Part shown: positions 16,015 through 24,769 of the stretch, piece by piece
Layout: every line of letters starts with the position of its first letter
Numbering within the stretch: the stretch's first letter is position 1
Source: Armatimonadota bacterium
GTDB lineage: Bacteria > Armatimonadota > Hebobacteria > CAIYQO01
DNA length: 64,000 nucleotides
Assembly (NCBI GenBank): GCA_029553475.1
Contig: JAKPKV010000143.1
Coordinates: 22,814 to 86,813, forward strand
Direction of reading: 5' to 3'
Position numbers and translations under genes: made by a program
The notes under the pieces: model-generated
The model's input: only the letters and a program-made list of their open reading frames with translations
Databases searched by the model: none
What the model was told of the DNA's origin: nothing

Positions 16015-19000
16015 TTACTCTTCGATATATACCGTGGTCCCCGCCGGCACCGTCACCGTTTTCGCCAGCGCTTTCAGGCCGGTGATCTCCTTTGGCGTGC
16101 TGATGGTCGCCGCGATGGGGGTGTCGGTGGGGTTATGGACTTCGACTTTGATCTTCCCGGGCTCCCATTTCACCACTGCGAGGACGAGGTCGCTGTTGTC
16201 GGCGGTGAGGAGGTTGCCGGCGACGAATTTTCCCGTCACCGCCACGTCCAGGCGCGGGTAGGCGCTGCCTTCGAAGACGCCGGTGTAGGTGATGCCGCTC
16301 CCCTCGCGCCAGATGCCCGCCGGCCAGCGCGGGTTCAGGCCGGTAAGCTGCAGCGGGATGGCGCAGGGGATGTCGGCGGCGGCCGTCACCTCGCCGGCGG
16401 CGCCGCCGTTGGCCGGGGTGATGCCGGCGAGATACCGGATGCCGGTGAGCTTGCCGCGGGTGAATTTCAGCGCGTAGGGGGTTTTGTCGGCGAAGCCCAT
16501 GGCGCGCAGCCAGGCTTCTTCCGCGCCGTCGAAGTGATGCTGCGCGGTGAAGGCCGGCATCTGGGGGGCGGCGTAGATGAAGCGCGCGGTGAAGCGCGTG
16601 CCCGCCGGGATCACCGCCGGATGGCCCGCCGGCGGCTTCAGCCCGATGCGCCCGTTCTCCAGCCGCAGGCCGTCATTGAGCGTGATGATGTTGCCGACCA
16701 TGCCGCCGGCCGGGATGTCGAAGGCGGACCGCGGGGTGATCTCGCCGGCGATGAGCTTGCCCTTCTCGAACCAGGCGTATCGCGTGCCAGTGGGGGTGGC
16801 GAACGCCGGGAAGAGGCCGGCGGGATTCACCGGCTGCACGTCGCGCTTGAGGGTGATGTCGTACTCGAAGATAGTCGGGTAGGGGGAGGCGTCCTTGCCC
16901 GGCGTGAAATTCCACGTGCGCACCTTGCCGCTGTAGACGGAGGAGGGTTTGCTCGCCATGCTGGGCATGGCGTCATACCCCACGTCCTTGAACATCGCGG
17001 TGACGTATTTCTCGTCGAGGATGCTCTCGGTGAGCACCACGTCATTGGTGGTGAAGGGGTAGTTCAGCTTCACCGCCATGCTGGTGCCGGGCGTGCCGGT
17101 GAAGATGCCGTTGCCTTCGTCAGTGCCTTCGATGGGCAGGAAGAGATTCAGCTTATACGGCAGGTCGGTGCCGGTGTAGTAGTGCCCCACGTCGCCCAGC
17201 CAGTTCTGCCGGTCGGCGCAGCGGTTGTGATAGCGCCCGGCCACCGTGCGCATGGACGAGGTGATGACGCGCCGCCCCGCGCTGTCCTCGGCGATGAGGA
17301 ACAGGTCATACTGCTTGCCGTGCTGAAAATCGGCGCGGGCGGCGAACGCCGTCGCGTTGGGCCGCCAGCGGCGGATGGGCGTGTGCCCGTCATAGAGGAC
17401 GACGCTGGTGAGCGGCTGATCGCTCTGCACCCCGATATCCACGCGAAAATGCATGCGGCCTTCGGCGGCGGGGCCGAAATCCTTCGGGTTGATCACCCAG
17501 TTGGTGACGAGCGGGCCTTCGCTGATGAGGTAGCGCACCGGGCATTCGAAGTAGTGGCCGGTGCCCACGCGGAAATAGTCCACCGCGGCCTTCACCGTAT
17601 CGGCGGGCATGAGCTGCTGGAAGCCGCCCTTCGCGGCGACGGCCACCTCGGCGGGGCTGAACGTCTCATGCACCACGATGGGGTGGGGGTTGGAGCCGTT
17701 CATCACCTGCCAGGCGTAGGCGCCGATGCCGGCGTCTACCACCCGGCCGTTGCGATACGTGTAGACGGTCAGCCCCTGGAAATGCTTCAATCGCTCGTAG
17801 GGCAGCGGCGACGTTTCCGGGCGATGGGCGACCACCATGTGGTTGTACCAGAGCAGGTTGATCATCTGCGTCTTCACCAGCCGCGTGCCGTCGGCGCTGA
17901 GCCAGCTCGCGCGCGGGTAGGACGGCGGGGCGACGAGGATGAAGTGATTGTTGTCCGGGTCCATGATGTCGAAGCCGGGCAGGCAGATGAAGTCGTCCGT
18001 GCTGTTTTTGGCGCAGGCGGCGACCAGTTTATCCCAATCGCCGCGGCTCAAGCGCGCGAAATTCTCGGTGAACACGATCAGCGAGTAGCCGGCGGCTTTC
18101 GCGGCGGCGGCGTAGTCCTCCACGCTGCCCGCGCCGTCGCTGTATTCCGAGTGCGCGCCGACGAGGGCTTTGAAGAACTGGATGTCGCCCTGCACCAGCG
18201 GGTCGCGGAACTCCGGGTAGTACGTCACCCCGTTCAGCCGGTACGGCATGGGCCGGTGCCGCCAGGACGTGGGCATGAGCATGGTGTCGGGGTCGAGCAC
18301 CGGCGAGAAGGCGTTCTCCTCATCCGTCAGCGGCAGCTCGATCTCCTCGATGGGATCGCCGGCTTTGTACCCGCCGAAACCCACGGCGGCCGACGGCGCG
18401 GCCAGCCAGGCATACAGCCGGCTCACCAGCGCGCCGGTGTCGCTGGGCACCTCGCCGTTCCCCTTCTTCAGGATGATGCCGTCAATCGGCCCATAACTCA
18501 TCTCGCCGTAGTTGTTGTTGCCCAGTTTCGTGTAGGTCAGGCGGTGGATATACGACGGGTTGATGGTGACCGCGCCCAGCCGGCCTTTGCCCACCGCGCG
18601 CACGGCGGCCAGCACCAGGTCGCCCGCGCCATCCGGCTCATACAGCCACTCGCCGTCCACCAGCGTGCCGACGCGGGCGCCCGCCATCGCCTTCACGATG
18701 GGCGTCCAGCTCGCGTCGCACACCAGCGGCGGGGCGGTGTAGCAGTCGTCCCAGCGGGTGTTGGCCATCGGGTAGTAAATGCGCTTCAGCCCGTCGGTGA
18801 CGGGGTGTTTGGCCAGGTTCTCCGTCCAGCCATAGGCGTTTTCCCCGTAGGCGCGCCACTTGGAGAAGGCCAGCGAGCGGTCGAGGATGCACGCCTGCTG
18901 CGCCTGAATGCCGTAGCGCCGCATCTCCTCGTTCCAGCCGCCGGCCAGCGCGCCGCCGCAGTCCGCCAGGTTGGAGTAGACCAGCAGCCCCGCGCCCTCC

Positions 19001-19344
19001 GCCACGTACTGGCGGATGACCGCCATGTTCGCCCAGTACTGCAGCATGCGCTGGCCGAAGATGTTGTTCTGCTCGTTGGCGATGGGCAGCCGGTCAATGA
19101 CGAAGAGGTTGAATTTTTTCAGGAAGGCGGGCGTCATCGGCGTGAAGTAGCTGACGCCGGTGAGGCTGAAGCCGGCGTCGGCCAGCTCAGCCGCGTATTG
19201 CGCGTCCACCTGCGGCTCTTCGCTGATGAAGAGGATGGCGAGCGGCCCGCCGCCGGCGCCGGCGGTCTTCGGGTCGGGCAGGTCGGCGGCGAGGGCCGCG
19301 GCGCACGGGCCGAGCATGGCGAGCACGACGAGAGCGAAGCGCAT
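16015..19344 (-). CDS. Secreted giant protein with ThuA/GATase-like and degenerate PHP-like domains
   Basis: 1,109 residues with signal peptide MRFALVVLAMLGPCAAALAA. Residues about 33-270 look like a class I amidotransferase/ThuA-like alpha-beta fold (PLAILFISEEPQVDAQYAA; VAEGAGLLVYSNLADCGG). Residues about 394-470 resemble a PHP phosphoesterase: GAHSEYSDGAGSVEDYAAAA (H398, D403), VFTENF where active PHP proteins have T-D/E-H, then LPGFDIMDPDNNHFILV (D459, H467). The His-to-Asn change suggests altered metal binding. The remaining 600 residues look beta-rich and are unassigned. The exported location and neighbouring giants suggest an extracellular or periplasmic role on glycans, but the reaction is unknown. 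Confidence 0.6.
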   Translation of the reverse strand: MRFALVVLAMLGPCAAALAADLPDPKTAGAGGGPLAILFISEEPQVDAQYAAELADAGFSLTGVSYFTPMTPAFLKKFNLFVIDRLPIANEQNNIFGQRMLQYWANMAVIRQYVAEGAGLLVYSNLADCGGALAGGWNEEMRRYGIQAQQACILDRSLAFSKWRAYGENAYGWTENLAKHPVTDGLKRIYYPMANTRWDDCYTAPPLVCDASWTPIVKAMAGARVGTLVDGEWLYEPDGAGDLVLAAVRAVGKGRLGAVTINPSYIHRLTYTKLGNNNYGEMSYGPIDGIILKKGNGEVPSDTGALVSRLYAWLAAPSAAVGFGGYKAGDPIEEIELPLTDEENAFSPVLDPDTMLMPTSWRHRPMPYRLNGVTYYPEFRDPLVQGDIQFFKALVGAHSEYSDGAGSVEDYAAAAKAAGYSLIVFTENFARLSRGDWDKLVAACAKNSTDDFICLPGFDIMDPDNNHFILVAPPSYPRASWLSADGTRLVKTQMINLLWYNHMVVAHRPETSPLPYERLKHFQGLTVYTYRNGRVVDAGIGAYAWQVMNGSNPHPIVVHETFSPAEVAVAAKGGFQQLMPADTVKAAVDYFRVGTGHYFECPVRYLISEGPLVTNWVINPKDFGPAAEGRMHFRVDIGVQSDQPLTSVVLYDGHTPIRRWRPNATAFAARADFQHGKQYDLFLIAEDSAGRRVITSSMRTVAGRYHNRCADRQNWLGDVGHYYTGTDLPYKLNLFLPIEGTDEGNGIFTGTPGTSMAVKLNYPFTTNDVVLTESILDEKYVTAMFKDVGYDAMPSMASKPSSVYSGKVRTWNFTPGKDASPYPTIFEYDITLKRDVQPVNPAGLFPAFATPTGTRYAWFEKGKLIAGEITPRSAFDIPAGGMVGNIITLNDGLRLENGRIGLKPPAGHPAVIPAGTRFTARFIYAAPQMPAFTAQHHFDGAEEAWLRAMGFADKTPYALKFTRGKLTGIRYLAGITPANGGAAGEVTAAADIPCAIPLQLTGLNPRWPAGIWREGSGITYTGVFEGSAYPRLDVAVTGKFVAGNLLTADNSDLVLAVVKWEPGKIKVEVHNPTDTPIAATISTPKEITGLKALAKTVTVPAGTTVYIEE

Positions 19345-19421
19345 GAGAACCTCCCGGCGGGATGAGTCTTATTGCTGTTTGACGATGGGGAACAGCTTTC
19401 GTTGTGCGTCCGCCGCCCCCG

Positions 19422-20762
19422 CTACGCCCGCCCCACCAGCGCCTGCACGTTCACCGGCACGTTCGTCAGCACCTCCACGCGCGGGCCGTATTTGCCGAGG
19501 GTGTTCTCCACCAGCGCGTAGTCGAAGCCGGGGAGGACGATGTCGTCCCAGTGGTTGCCCACGCCGCGCAGCGCGACGTCGAGCATGGTGACGATCTGGT
19601 GCCCCAGCGGCGCGTGGCTGTCCAGGGTGATGGCGCCGTAGAATTCCTGGCACTCGGTGTAGCCGGCGTTATGGGTGCCGGTGTAGGGCTTCTGGCGGGC
19701 GAGATCCACCGGTTTGCCGATGCGCGCGGAGACTTCCGCCGCCTTGCCGGCGAAATAGTCTACCAGCGCCTGCTCCTGCAAACGCGCGGGGAGGCCGTCG
19801 GCGGCGACTTTGCGATACCACGTCTCGCCCACGTCATAGGCGCCCTCGACCAGGTCGAGCCAGTAGCGCTGCTCGGCGGTGACCCGTGACGGGCTGTCCA
19901 CGGCGATGGCCGAGCGGCGGATGCAGGCGGTGAGGCCGTCGCGCTGCGGGGCCACGCCCAGGTGTACCCAGTCGCCCTCGCGGATGGGGCGGTTGAGCGC
20001 GGGGCCGATGAGCGTGCGGTTCGCCTCGTTGGCGCCGACGATGATCTTGAAACCGTCGGCCTCGGAGCCGAGCATGCGGCCCACGAACTGCGCCCACGCC
20101 GCCAGCTCCGTCTCCAGCCGGCCGGGGCGCAGCACGGCGAGCATGGCGCGCATCATGGCGTCGGCGATGGCGCCGGCGTCGGCGATGAGGCGCATCTCGA
20201 TGTCGCTCTTCTCATATTTGACTTTGTAGTAGAGCGCCTGGGCGTCCACCACGCCGTCCCTGCCGAAGAGGTTCTCCAGGTACGCGACGATGCCGGCGGG
20301 GATGACCTGGCGCGGGGTGAGCAGCGCCACGTGATCCACCGCGCCGCCCGCCGCGGCCGCGATGATATCCTCCAGCCGCTCCGCCTGAATGGGGTATTGC
20401 TCGTCGGCAAGCTGCAGCAGCTCCGCTTTGTGCACCTTGGCGCCAGAGCGGTAGACGAGCTGCTCGGCGACGTAGCCGCCTTCCAGCCCGGCGACGATGT
20501 GGAAACCGGTCGGCCCCACCACGCCCGCCACCTGCTCGATGGAGAGGTTGGTATTCCCGCCGAGATACGGCACGTCGCCGCGATAGTGCTCGTCGGAGAA
20601 GACGAGGCCCACCGTATGCCCGGCGGCGGCCAGCGCCACGTTCACCCGCTCCACGCGCTCCAGGAACTCCTCCTTCGGCGCCAGGTAGGTGCGGTCAATG
20701 GCCGGGGTATGTTCCAAAATGCGCTCGATGAGCGCGAGGTCACGCTGATGCTCGCTGGGCAT
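19422..20762 (-). CDS. M24-fold (creatinase/aminopeptidase P-like) protein, metal ligands not visible
   Basis: 446 residues from ATG 20762, with AGGAGG 7 nt upstream. The N-terminal creatinase domain (about 20-170) precedes a pita-bread C-terminal domain (about 185-440): KYEKSDIEMRLIADAGAIAD is typical of the M24 entry helix. Where M24 metallopeptidases read 'D.G....SD.TR', this protein has GDWVHLGVAPQRDGLTACIR (263-281), with neither Asp ligand. The His loop is GTHNAGYTE (H364). The two C-terminal Glu ligands are not apparent. It may be a non-metal creatinase-like amidinohydrolase or a pseudoenzyme. It is cytoplasmic, with no signal peptide, and sits between two secreted giants on the same strand. 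Confidence 0.7.
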   Translation of the reverse strand: MPSEHQRDLALIERILEHTPAIDRTYLAPKEEFLERVERVNVALAAAGHTVGLVFSDEHYRGDVPYLGGNTNLSIEQVAGVVGPTGFHIVAGLEGGYVAEQLVYRSGAKVHKAELLQLADEQYPIQAERLEDIIAAAAGGAVDHVALLTPRQVIPAGIVAYLENLFGRDGVVDAQALYYKVKYEKSDIEMRLIADAGAIADAMMRAMLAVLRPGRLETELAAWAQFVGRMLGSEADGFKIIVGANEANRTLIGPALNRPIREGDWVHLGVAPQRDGLTACIRRSAIAVDSPSRVTAEQRYWLDLVEGAYDVGETWYRKVAADGLPARLQEQALVDYFAGKAAEVSARIGKPVDLARQKPYTGTHNAGYTECQEFYGAITLDSHAPLGHQIVTMLDVALRGVGNHWDDIVLPGFDYALVENTLGKYGPRVEVLTNVPVNVQALVGRA

Positions 20763-20853
20763 GGGGTCGCCTCCTGTCGCAGGGTTGCCTACCAAGGATA
20801 CGGATTGCGGGAGGGGCTGTCAACGCGGGGGAGAGGTGACGGCAGCCTCCATA

Positions 20854-23800
20854 TTACGGCAGCGCCACCGCGTACCCCTTCACCCCCTCCACCGTGATCT
20901 CTGTCACCGCCGCCGGTTTCTCGTTCACCCTCACCGTCGGCGGCTTCGGGTAGCCGAAAAGGTGGAGGGCGGTGGCGGCGGCATCGTTCTGCTGGCCGGG
21001 CCGCCAGGCGTACTCCACGTAGAGCGTGTTGGCCTTCGGGTGGGCGGCCACGCGGGCGAGGCCGAGCTGGCCGTTGGCCTGTACCACCTGCCCGCCGGGA
21101 AGGGTGAGCTTCCACGGCATCGGGTCGGGCATCGGGTTGTAGGCGACGACGGCATCCGCCCAGGGGGCCGACTGCAGGTAGGCGTGGCGGCCGGGCCGCG
21201 ACTCCAGCACGGCGCCGTTCTTCTCGATGCGGCCGGTGGACCCCTGGATCGCCCACGAGGACTCGCGCATGATGCCCGGCGGCAGATACGGCCACTGGCC
21301 GTTCACTTTGCGCGACACCGCCGGGTAGCGGCCGGGGTCGAAGGCCATCTCCAGCGTGTCTTTCCCGCTGGCGTAGCTCACCTCGGCGTGCTTCTTCTCG
21401 GCATTCCAGGCGACGGCGAGCTTCACCGCGCGCATGTGCGCGCGAAACGCGTCGAACGTGGGGTATTCCGTCGCGTCGGCCATCTCCACGACGAAGCCGG
21501 CGGTGGCCTTCTTCTCGGCGTGGTAGTAGCGGTTCATGTCCAGCCCTTTCGCGCCGCGATAGAGGAAGGCGTGGATGAACAGGGTGGGGTACTCGTAGCT
21601 GATCTCCACCTGCCGGTCGCGCTCCAGCGGGTTGACGACGATGGGGATGAAGCCGAGGTAGGAGACGCCATCCTTGATGCAGATGATGTCGCCGTCCTTC
21701 GCCGCCGCCACGCTTTTTGTCCGGGTGTTTTCGGCGGGCGTTTCGACGTGCGGGATGTCGAGCGCGTCGGGATCATCCGGCAGCTCCGCCTGCAGGATGG
21801 GCATGCCGGCGGTCATCCGCTTCAGCCAGTCGCCGCCCGGATCGGGTTTCGCGCCGGAGAGCGCGGCGATCTTCTTGTCGTTCACCCACACCTCGCGCTG
21901 CGCGGCATCGCCGAAGTCAATGAGCGCCACCGTGCTCTGCAGCGCCAGCGTGGGCACTTTCTTATCCTCGAAGCGGTCGGGGGCGGGGATCGCTTTCAGC
22001 GCCACCAGCTTGCCGTCGCGCTGCACGATGCCGAACTCGGCGGTGCTGTTGGCCGGCGCCATGAAGCGGGCGTTGCGCTCAAACCCCATGAGCAGCGTGC
22101 CGCACTGTTCCAGCCGCGCCACCTGCGCCGGCGTTTTGCGCCAGTTCCCCACCACCGAGGTGACGCCGTAGTCGTGGTTGGCGTTGTCGCGCGAGGCCAG
22201 CGCATAGTGGGCGCCCAGGAAGTTCACGTGCCAGCCGCCGCCCCGGCAGCCGGGGGAGTAGTCCAGCGCGAAGACCCGCGCCGGCAGCGGCTTGCCGTCC
22301 GTCACCGCGCCGGAGAGCGCGGCCAGGTGCGGCTCGGTCCACGGGGCGAGCAGGCCGATACGCAGCGGCGGACCTTCGTCGCCGATGATCTCCAGGCCAT
22401 GCACCTTGCCCCAGGCGGCGGGGGTATCGCGGCGCTTCGGCGTCAGCTCCTCCAGGTGCATGAGCACGCCGCTGGGCGAGAGGGTGTGCAGCACGTGGGT
22501 GGGGCCGTCCTGGCAGAAGACATGTTTATAATAGCCGCCGCGGCCCATCGGGTGGGTGGCGTGGCGCAGCCCGGCGTGGTACATGGACATCAGCGGCTCG
22601 GTGAGGCGGTCGCGCCAGATGCGCGCGCGCAGTCGGTCGAAGGGGTCTTCCGCCCACTTCGCCACCGCGCCGGCGGCCGCCAGCGTGAGGGCGTGGTAAT
22701 AAGTGTCGCCGATCTCCTGGTGGGCGCCCGTGCCGAAGACGTACTGGCGGGCGATGTTGTCCATGCCGCCGCGGGCGTCTTTCAGCAGGTTGGGCGCGTC
22801 CAAAAACTGCCCGGCGAGATAGGCGCCCATGGTGGCATTATGGCCGAAATTCATCGTGCCGCCGCCATGGGTGTAGCCGCGAAAATAGCTCGGCCCGCCG
22901 CGGTGGTTGCCGCCGCCGATATTATCGCGGTTCGCCACCTCCGGGTGCAGCCAGGCGTCCCAGTAGATGCGCAGGTGGTCCTCCACCGCCGGCGGTAGCA
23001 GGTCGCGGTAGGCGTAGGCGAGGATGGCGAAGTCGGAGGTCTGATGGCCGTGCCAGGTGCGCGGCGGCATGCGCAGCAGCGTGCGCATCGAAGCGAGGTA
23101 ATCGTCCTTCGTGCCGGTGAAAAGGGTGTTGAAGTTATAGCCGCGCCCCAGGTAGAGGTCCACGTCGCCGGGGTCGGTGCCCAGCGCGAACAGCTCTTGC
23201 ATCCGTTTCCACTGCCAGTCGGGGATGCCCGCCGGCCGCGCTAGGTGTTTTGCCGCGCGCTGCGGCAGATCTGCCGGGTAGTAGATCGTCGGCGTGCCGG
23301 TGATGCCTTTCGCCGCGAGCGCGGCGATATTCGCCGCCGGCGGCAGCGCGCCCGGCGGCGGGGCTTTCGCGTCCCGCACCAGCGTCACCACCAGCCGCGG
23401 CGTCTTCACCCAGATCTTCATGTAGCCGATGCCCACGCTCCAGTCATAGGCCCAGAAGGAGCGATACTTCATGTCGCGGGTTTCCTGCTTGTGAAGCTGG
23501 AAGCCGCAATCCTCCAGCGCGCGCAGGCGGTCGCCGAGCTCCTTGCCGTAGGCGGGATCCGTCAGCACCTTCGTCACGTCCAGGCGGGCGATGCTGGTGT
23601 CGGGCACGGCGGGCGGCGGTTCCACCAGATCCTCGTCGCCCGGCTCCGTGGCGACCGGTTTCGGCGGCGGCGGCGCGGGATAGAGCGGCGCCGGGCCGAA
23701 GGTATCCGGCCCGCGGTCCCCGGCGGCGCGCCCGCCGCCCAGGCCCCAGAAGGCCCTGCCGTTGATGTAGGCGTTGAAGGTGGGGGCGGTTCTCGGGTCG

Positions 23801-24186
23801 TCGGTGCTCCACGGTTTGCGCAGCGGGCGCGCCAGCACGTGCCATTGGCCGGGATTGCCGGCGTACAGCTCATCTGCGCCCCAGCCGTGCCGCCCGCGCT
23901 CCGGGCGGGCGCCTTCCTGCTTTGCCCACTCCAGCACCAGCTCCGCCTTCTCCAGCCGATAGCCGTTCTTCAGCCTGCCGTACAGTGCCTCCGCGCTGCC
24001 GGGGAAGCGCACCAGCAGCGGGCGGAGGGCGTCGAAGTACAGCTCATCGGGCAGCGGCGTATCCCAGTCTGCCGGGTCGAGCACCGCCGTCTGCACGTCG
24101 AAAAACTCCAGCGTCGCGCGCTCCTGCGCGGCGGCGGCGGTGAGCAGACACAGGGACAGCAGGATGAGAGAGGATGGGAATCGCAC
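20854..24186 (-). CDS. Large secreted protein, polysaccharide-lyase-like architecture (unassigned)
   Basis: 1,110 residues. I chose GTG 24186 because GGAGGA ends 6 nt before it; a GTG six bases earlier abuts that site. The signal peptide is MRFPSSLILLSLCLLTAAAA. A Pro-rich linker near residues 155-195 (PPPPKPVATEPGDEDLVEPP) precedes a long helical region (WHGHQTSDFAILAYAYRDLL; GGGNHRGGPSYFRGYTHGGG) and then a beta-rich half after about residue 550. The overall shape, length and export match the heparinase-like neighbours at 24770 and 38415, but their RxG...NYFV motifs are absent, so homology is uncertain. Probably acts on extracellular glycan; no catalytic residues can be named. Confidence 0.6.
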   Translation of the reverse strand: MRFPSSLILLSLCLLTAAAAQERATLEFFDVQTAVLDPADWDTPLPDELYFDALRPLLVRFPGSAEALYGRLKNGYRLEKAELVLEWAKQEGARPERGRHGWGADELYAGNPGQWHVLARPLRKPWSTDDPRTAPTFNAYINGRAFWGLGGGRAAGDRGPDTFGPAPLYPAPPPPKPVATEPGDEDLVEPPPAVPDTSIARLDVTKVLTDPAYGKELGDRLRALEDCGFQLHKQETRDMKYRSFWAYDWSVGIGYMKIWVKTPRLVVTLVRDAKAPPPGALPPAANIAALAAKGITGTPTIYYPADLPQRAAKHLARPAGIPDWQWKRMQELFALGTDPGDVDLYLGRGYNFNTLFTGTKDDYLASMRTLLRMPPRTWHGHQTSDFAILAYAYRDLLPPAVEDHLRIYWDAWLHPEVANRDNIGGGNHRGGPSYFRGYTHGGGTMNFGHNATMGAYLAGQFLDAPNLLKDARGGMDNIARQYVFGTGAHQEIGDTYYHALTLAAAGAVAKWAEDPFDRLRARIWRDRLTEPLMSMYHAGLRHATHPMGRGGYYKHVFCQDGPTHVLHTLSPSGVLMHLEELTPKRRDTPAAWGKVHGLEIIGDEGPPLRIGLLAPWTEPHLAALSGAVTDGKPLPARVFALDYSPGCRGGGWHVNFLGAHYALASRDNANHDYGVTSVVGNWRKTPAQVARLEQCGTLLMGFERNARFMAPANSTAEFGIVQRDGKLVALKAIPAPDRFEDKKVPTLALQSTVALIDFGDAAQREVWVNDKKIAALSGAKPDPGGDWLKRMTAGMPILQAELPDDPDALDIPHVETPAENTRTKSVAAAKDGDIICIKDGVSYLGFIPIVVNPLERDRQVEISYEYPTLFIHAFLYRGAKGLDMNRYYHAEKKATAGFVVEMADATEYPTFDAFRAHMRAVKLAVAWNAEKKHAEVSYASGKDTLEMAFDPGRYPAVSRKVNGQWPYLPPGIMRESSWAIQGSTGRIEKNGAVLESRPGRHAYLQSAPWADAVVAYNPMPDPMPWKLTLPGGQVVQANGQLGLARVAAHPKANTLYVEYAWRPGQQNDAAATALHLFGYPKPPTVRVNEKPAAVTEITVEGVKGYAVALP

Positions 24187-24283
24187 GGGCACTCCTCCGA
24201 CGGGCGTATGGGTATTCGCGCTTTAAGTATACCCACGGAAGTGGAAAAGCGGAAGGCCAGGGAAGCGCGGGCGTGGAAGTAGT

Positions 24284-24765
24284 GAGGTCACCTCTCCCCC
24301 GGCCCGTCGTACTCGTACTCGTAGTCGTAGTCGTACTCGAACATGGGCTTCGCTTCTTCACCGCGTGTCGGAGCGCCACGTCCCGGACTGCCCGACGCGC
24401 GGCAGCAACGCGCTCGGCTTCAGCATAACCGTTTCGAGTACGCGTATGAGTCGGAGCGCGGACATCCTGTCCGCCCGTAGCTGTAGTGGGTCGTCACGTT
24501 GCACCGTGCTCTGTAGTCCGCGCCCTCCGCGGCGCGTGGTGCCGCATTGCTACCCCGTTTGCCAGCCGAAGCTTTAGCGAAGGCTGGTGCCCGATGACGG
24601 TGGTGTCGGACACGGGTGCGCATGTTGGTCACACGCGCCGCGGAGGGCGCGGACTACCCCGGGCTGGTTTGCTACACAGAGTACAACGTGACAACCCGCT
24701 ACATGTAGCTGATGTCGAGTACGACTACGACTACGAGTACGACGGGCCGGGGGAGAGGTGACCTC
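24284..24765. repeat. Modular multi-arm palindrome with hexamer arms (copy A)
   Basis: The whole 583-base gap is one folded element. Outer arms 24284-24340 and 24715-24765 are perfectly complementary apart from one extra 6-base unit on the left; both contain GTACGA/CTACGA hexamers flanked by GGTCACCTCTCCCCCGGCCC. An inner imperfect pair (about 24477-24540 with 24625-24712) shares AGTCCGCGCCCTCCGCGGCG. A central hairpin has GCCAGCC...GGCTGG (24561-24587). Bases 24331-24440 align with 38146-38255 (copy B), and 24453-24480 (GGACATCCTGTCCGC core) align with copy C near 57820-57846. No ORF here has coding support. Confidence 0.85.
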
Positions 24766-24769
24766 TTTT

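Noticed and set aside
15712..19365. Plus-strand ORF of 1,217 codons opposite the PHP-like giant
   Set aside because: Antisense shadow in a GC-rich gene: His/Arg/Val-rich composition, no domain, no ribosome-binding site. The opposite strand has a signal peptide and real motifs.
24301..24740. Hexamer repeats considered as a CRISPR array
   Set aside because: Units are 6 bases with no spacers, and the repeats lie in complementary arms; no cas genes.
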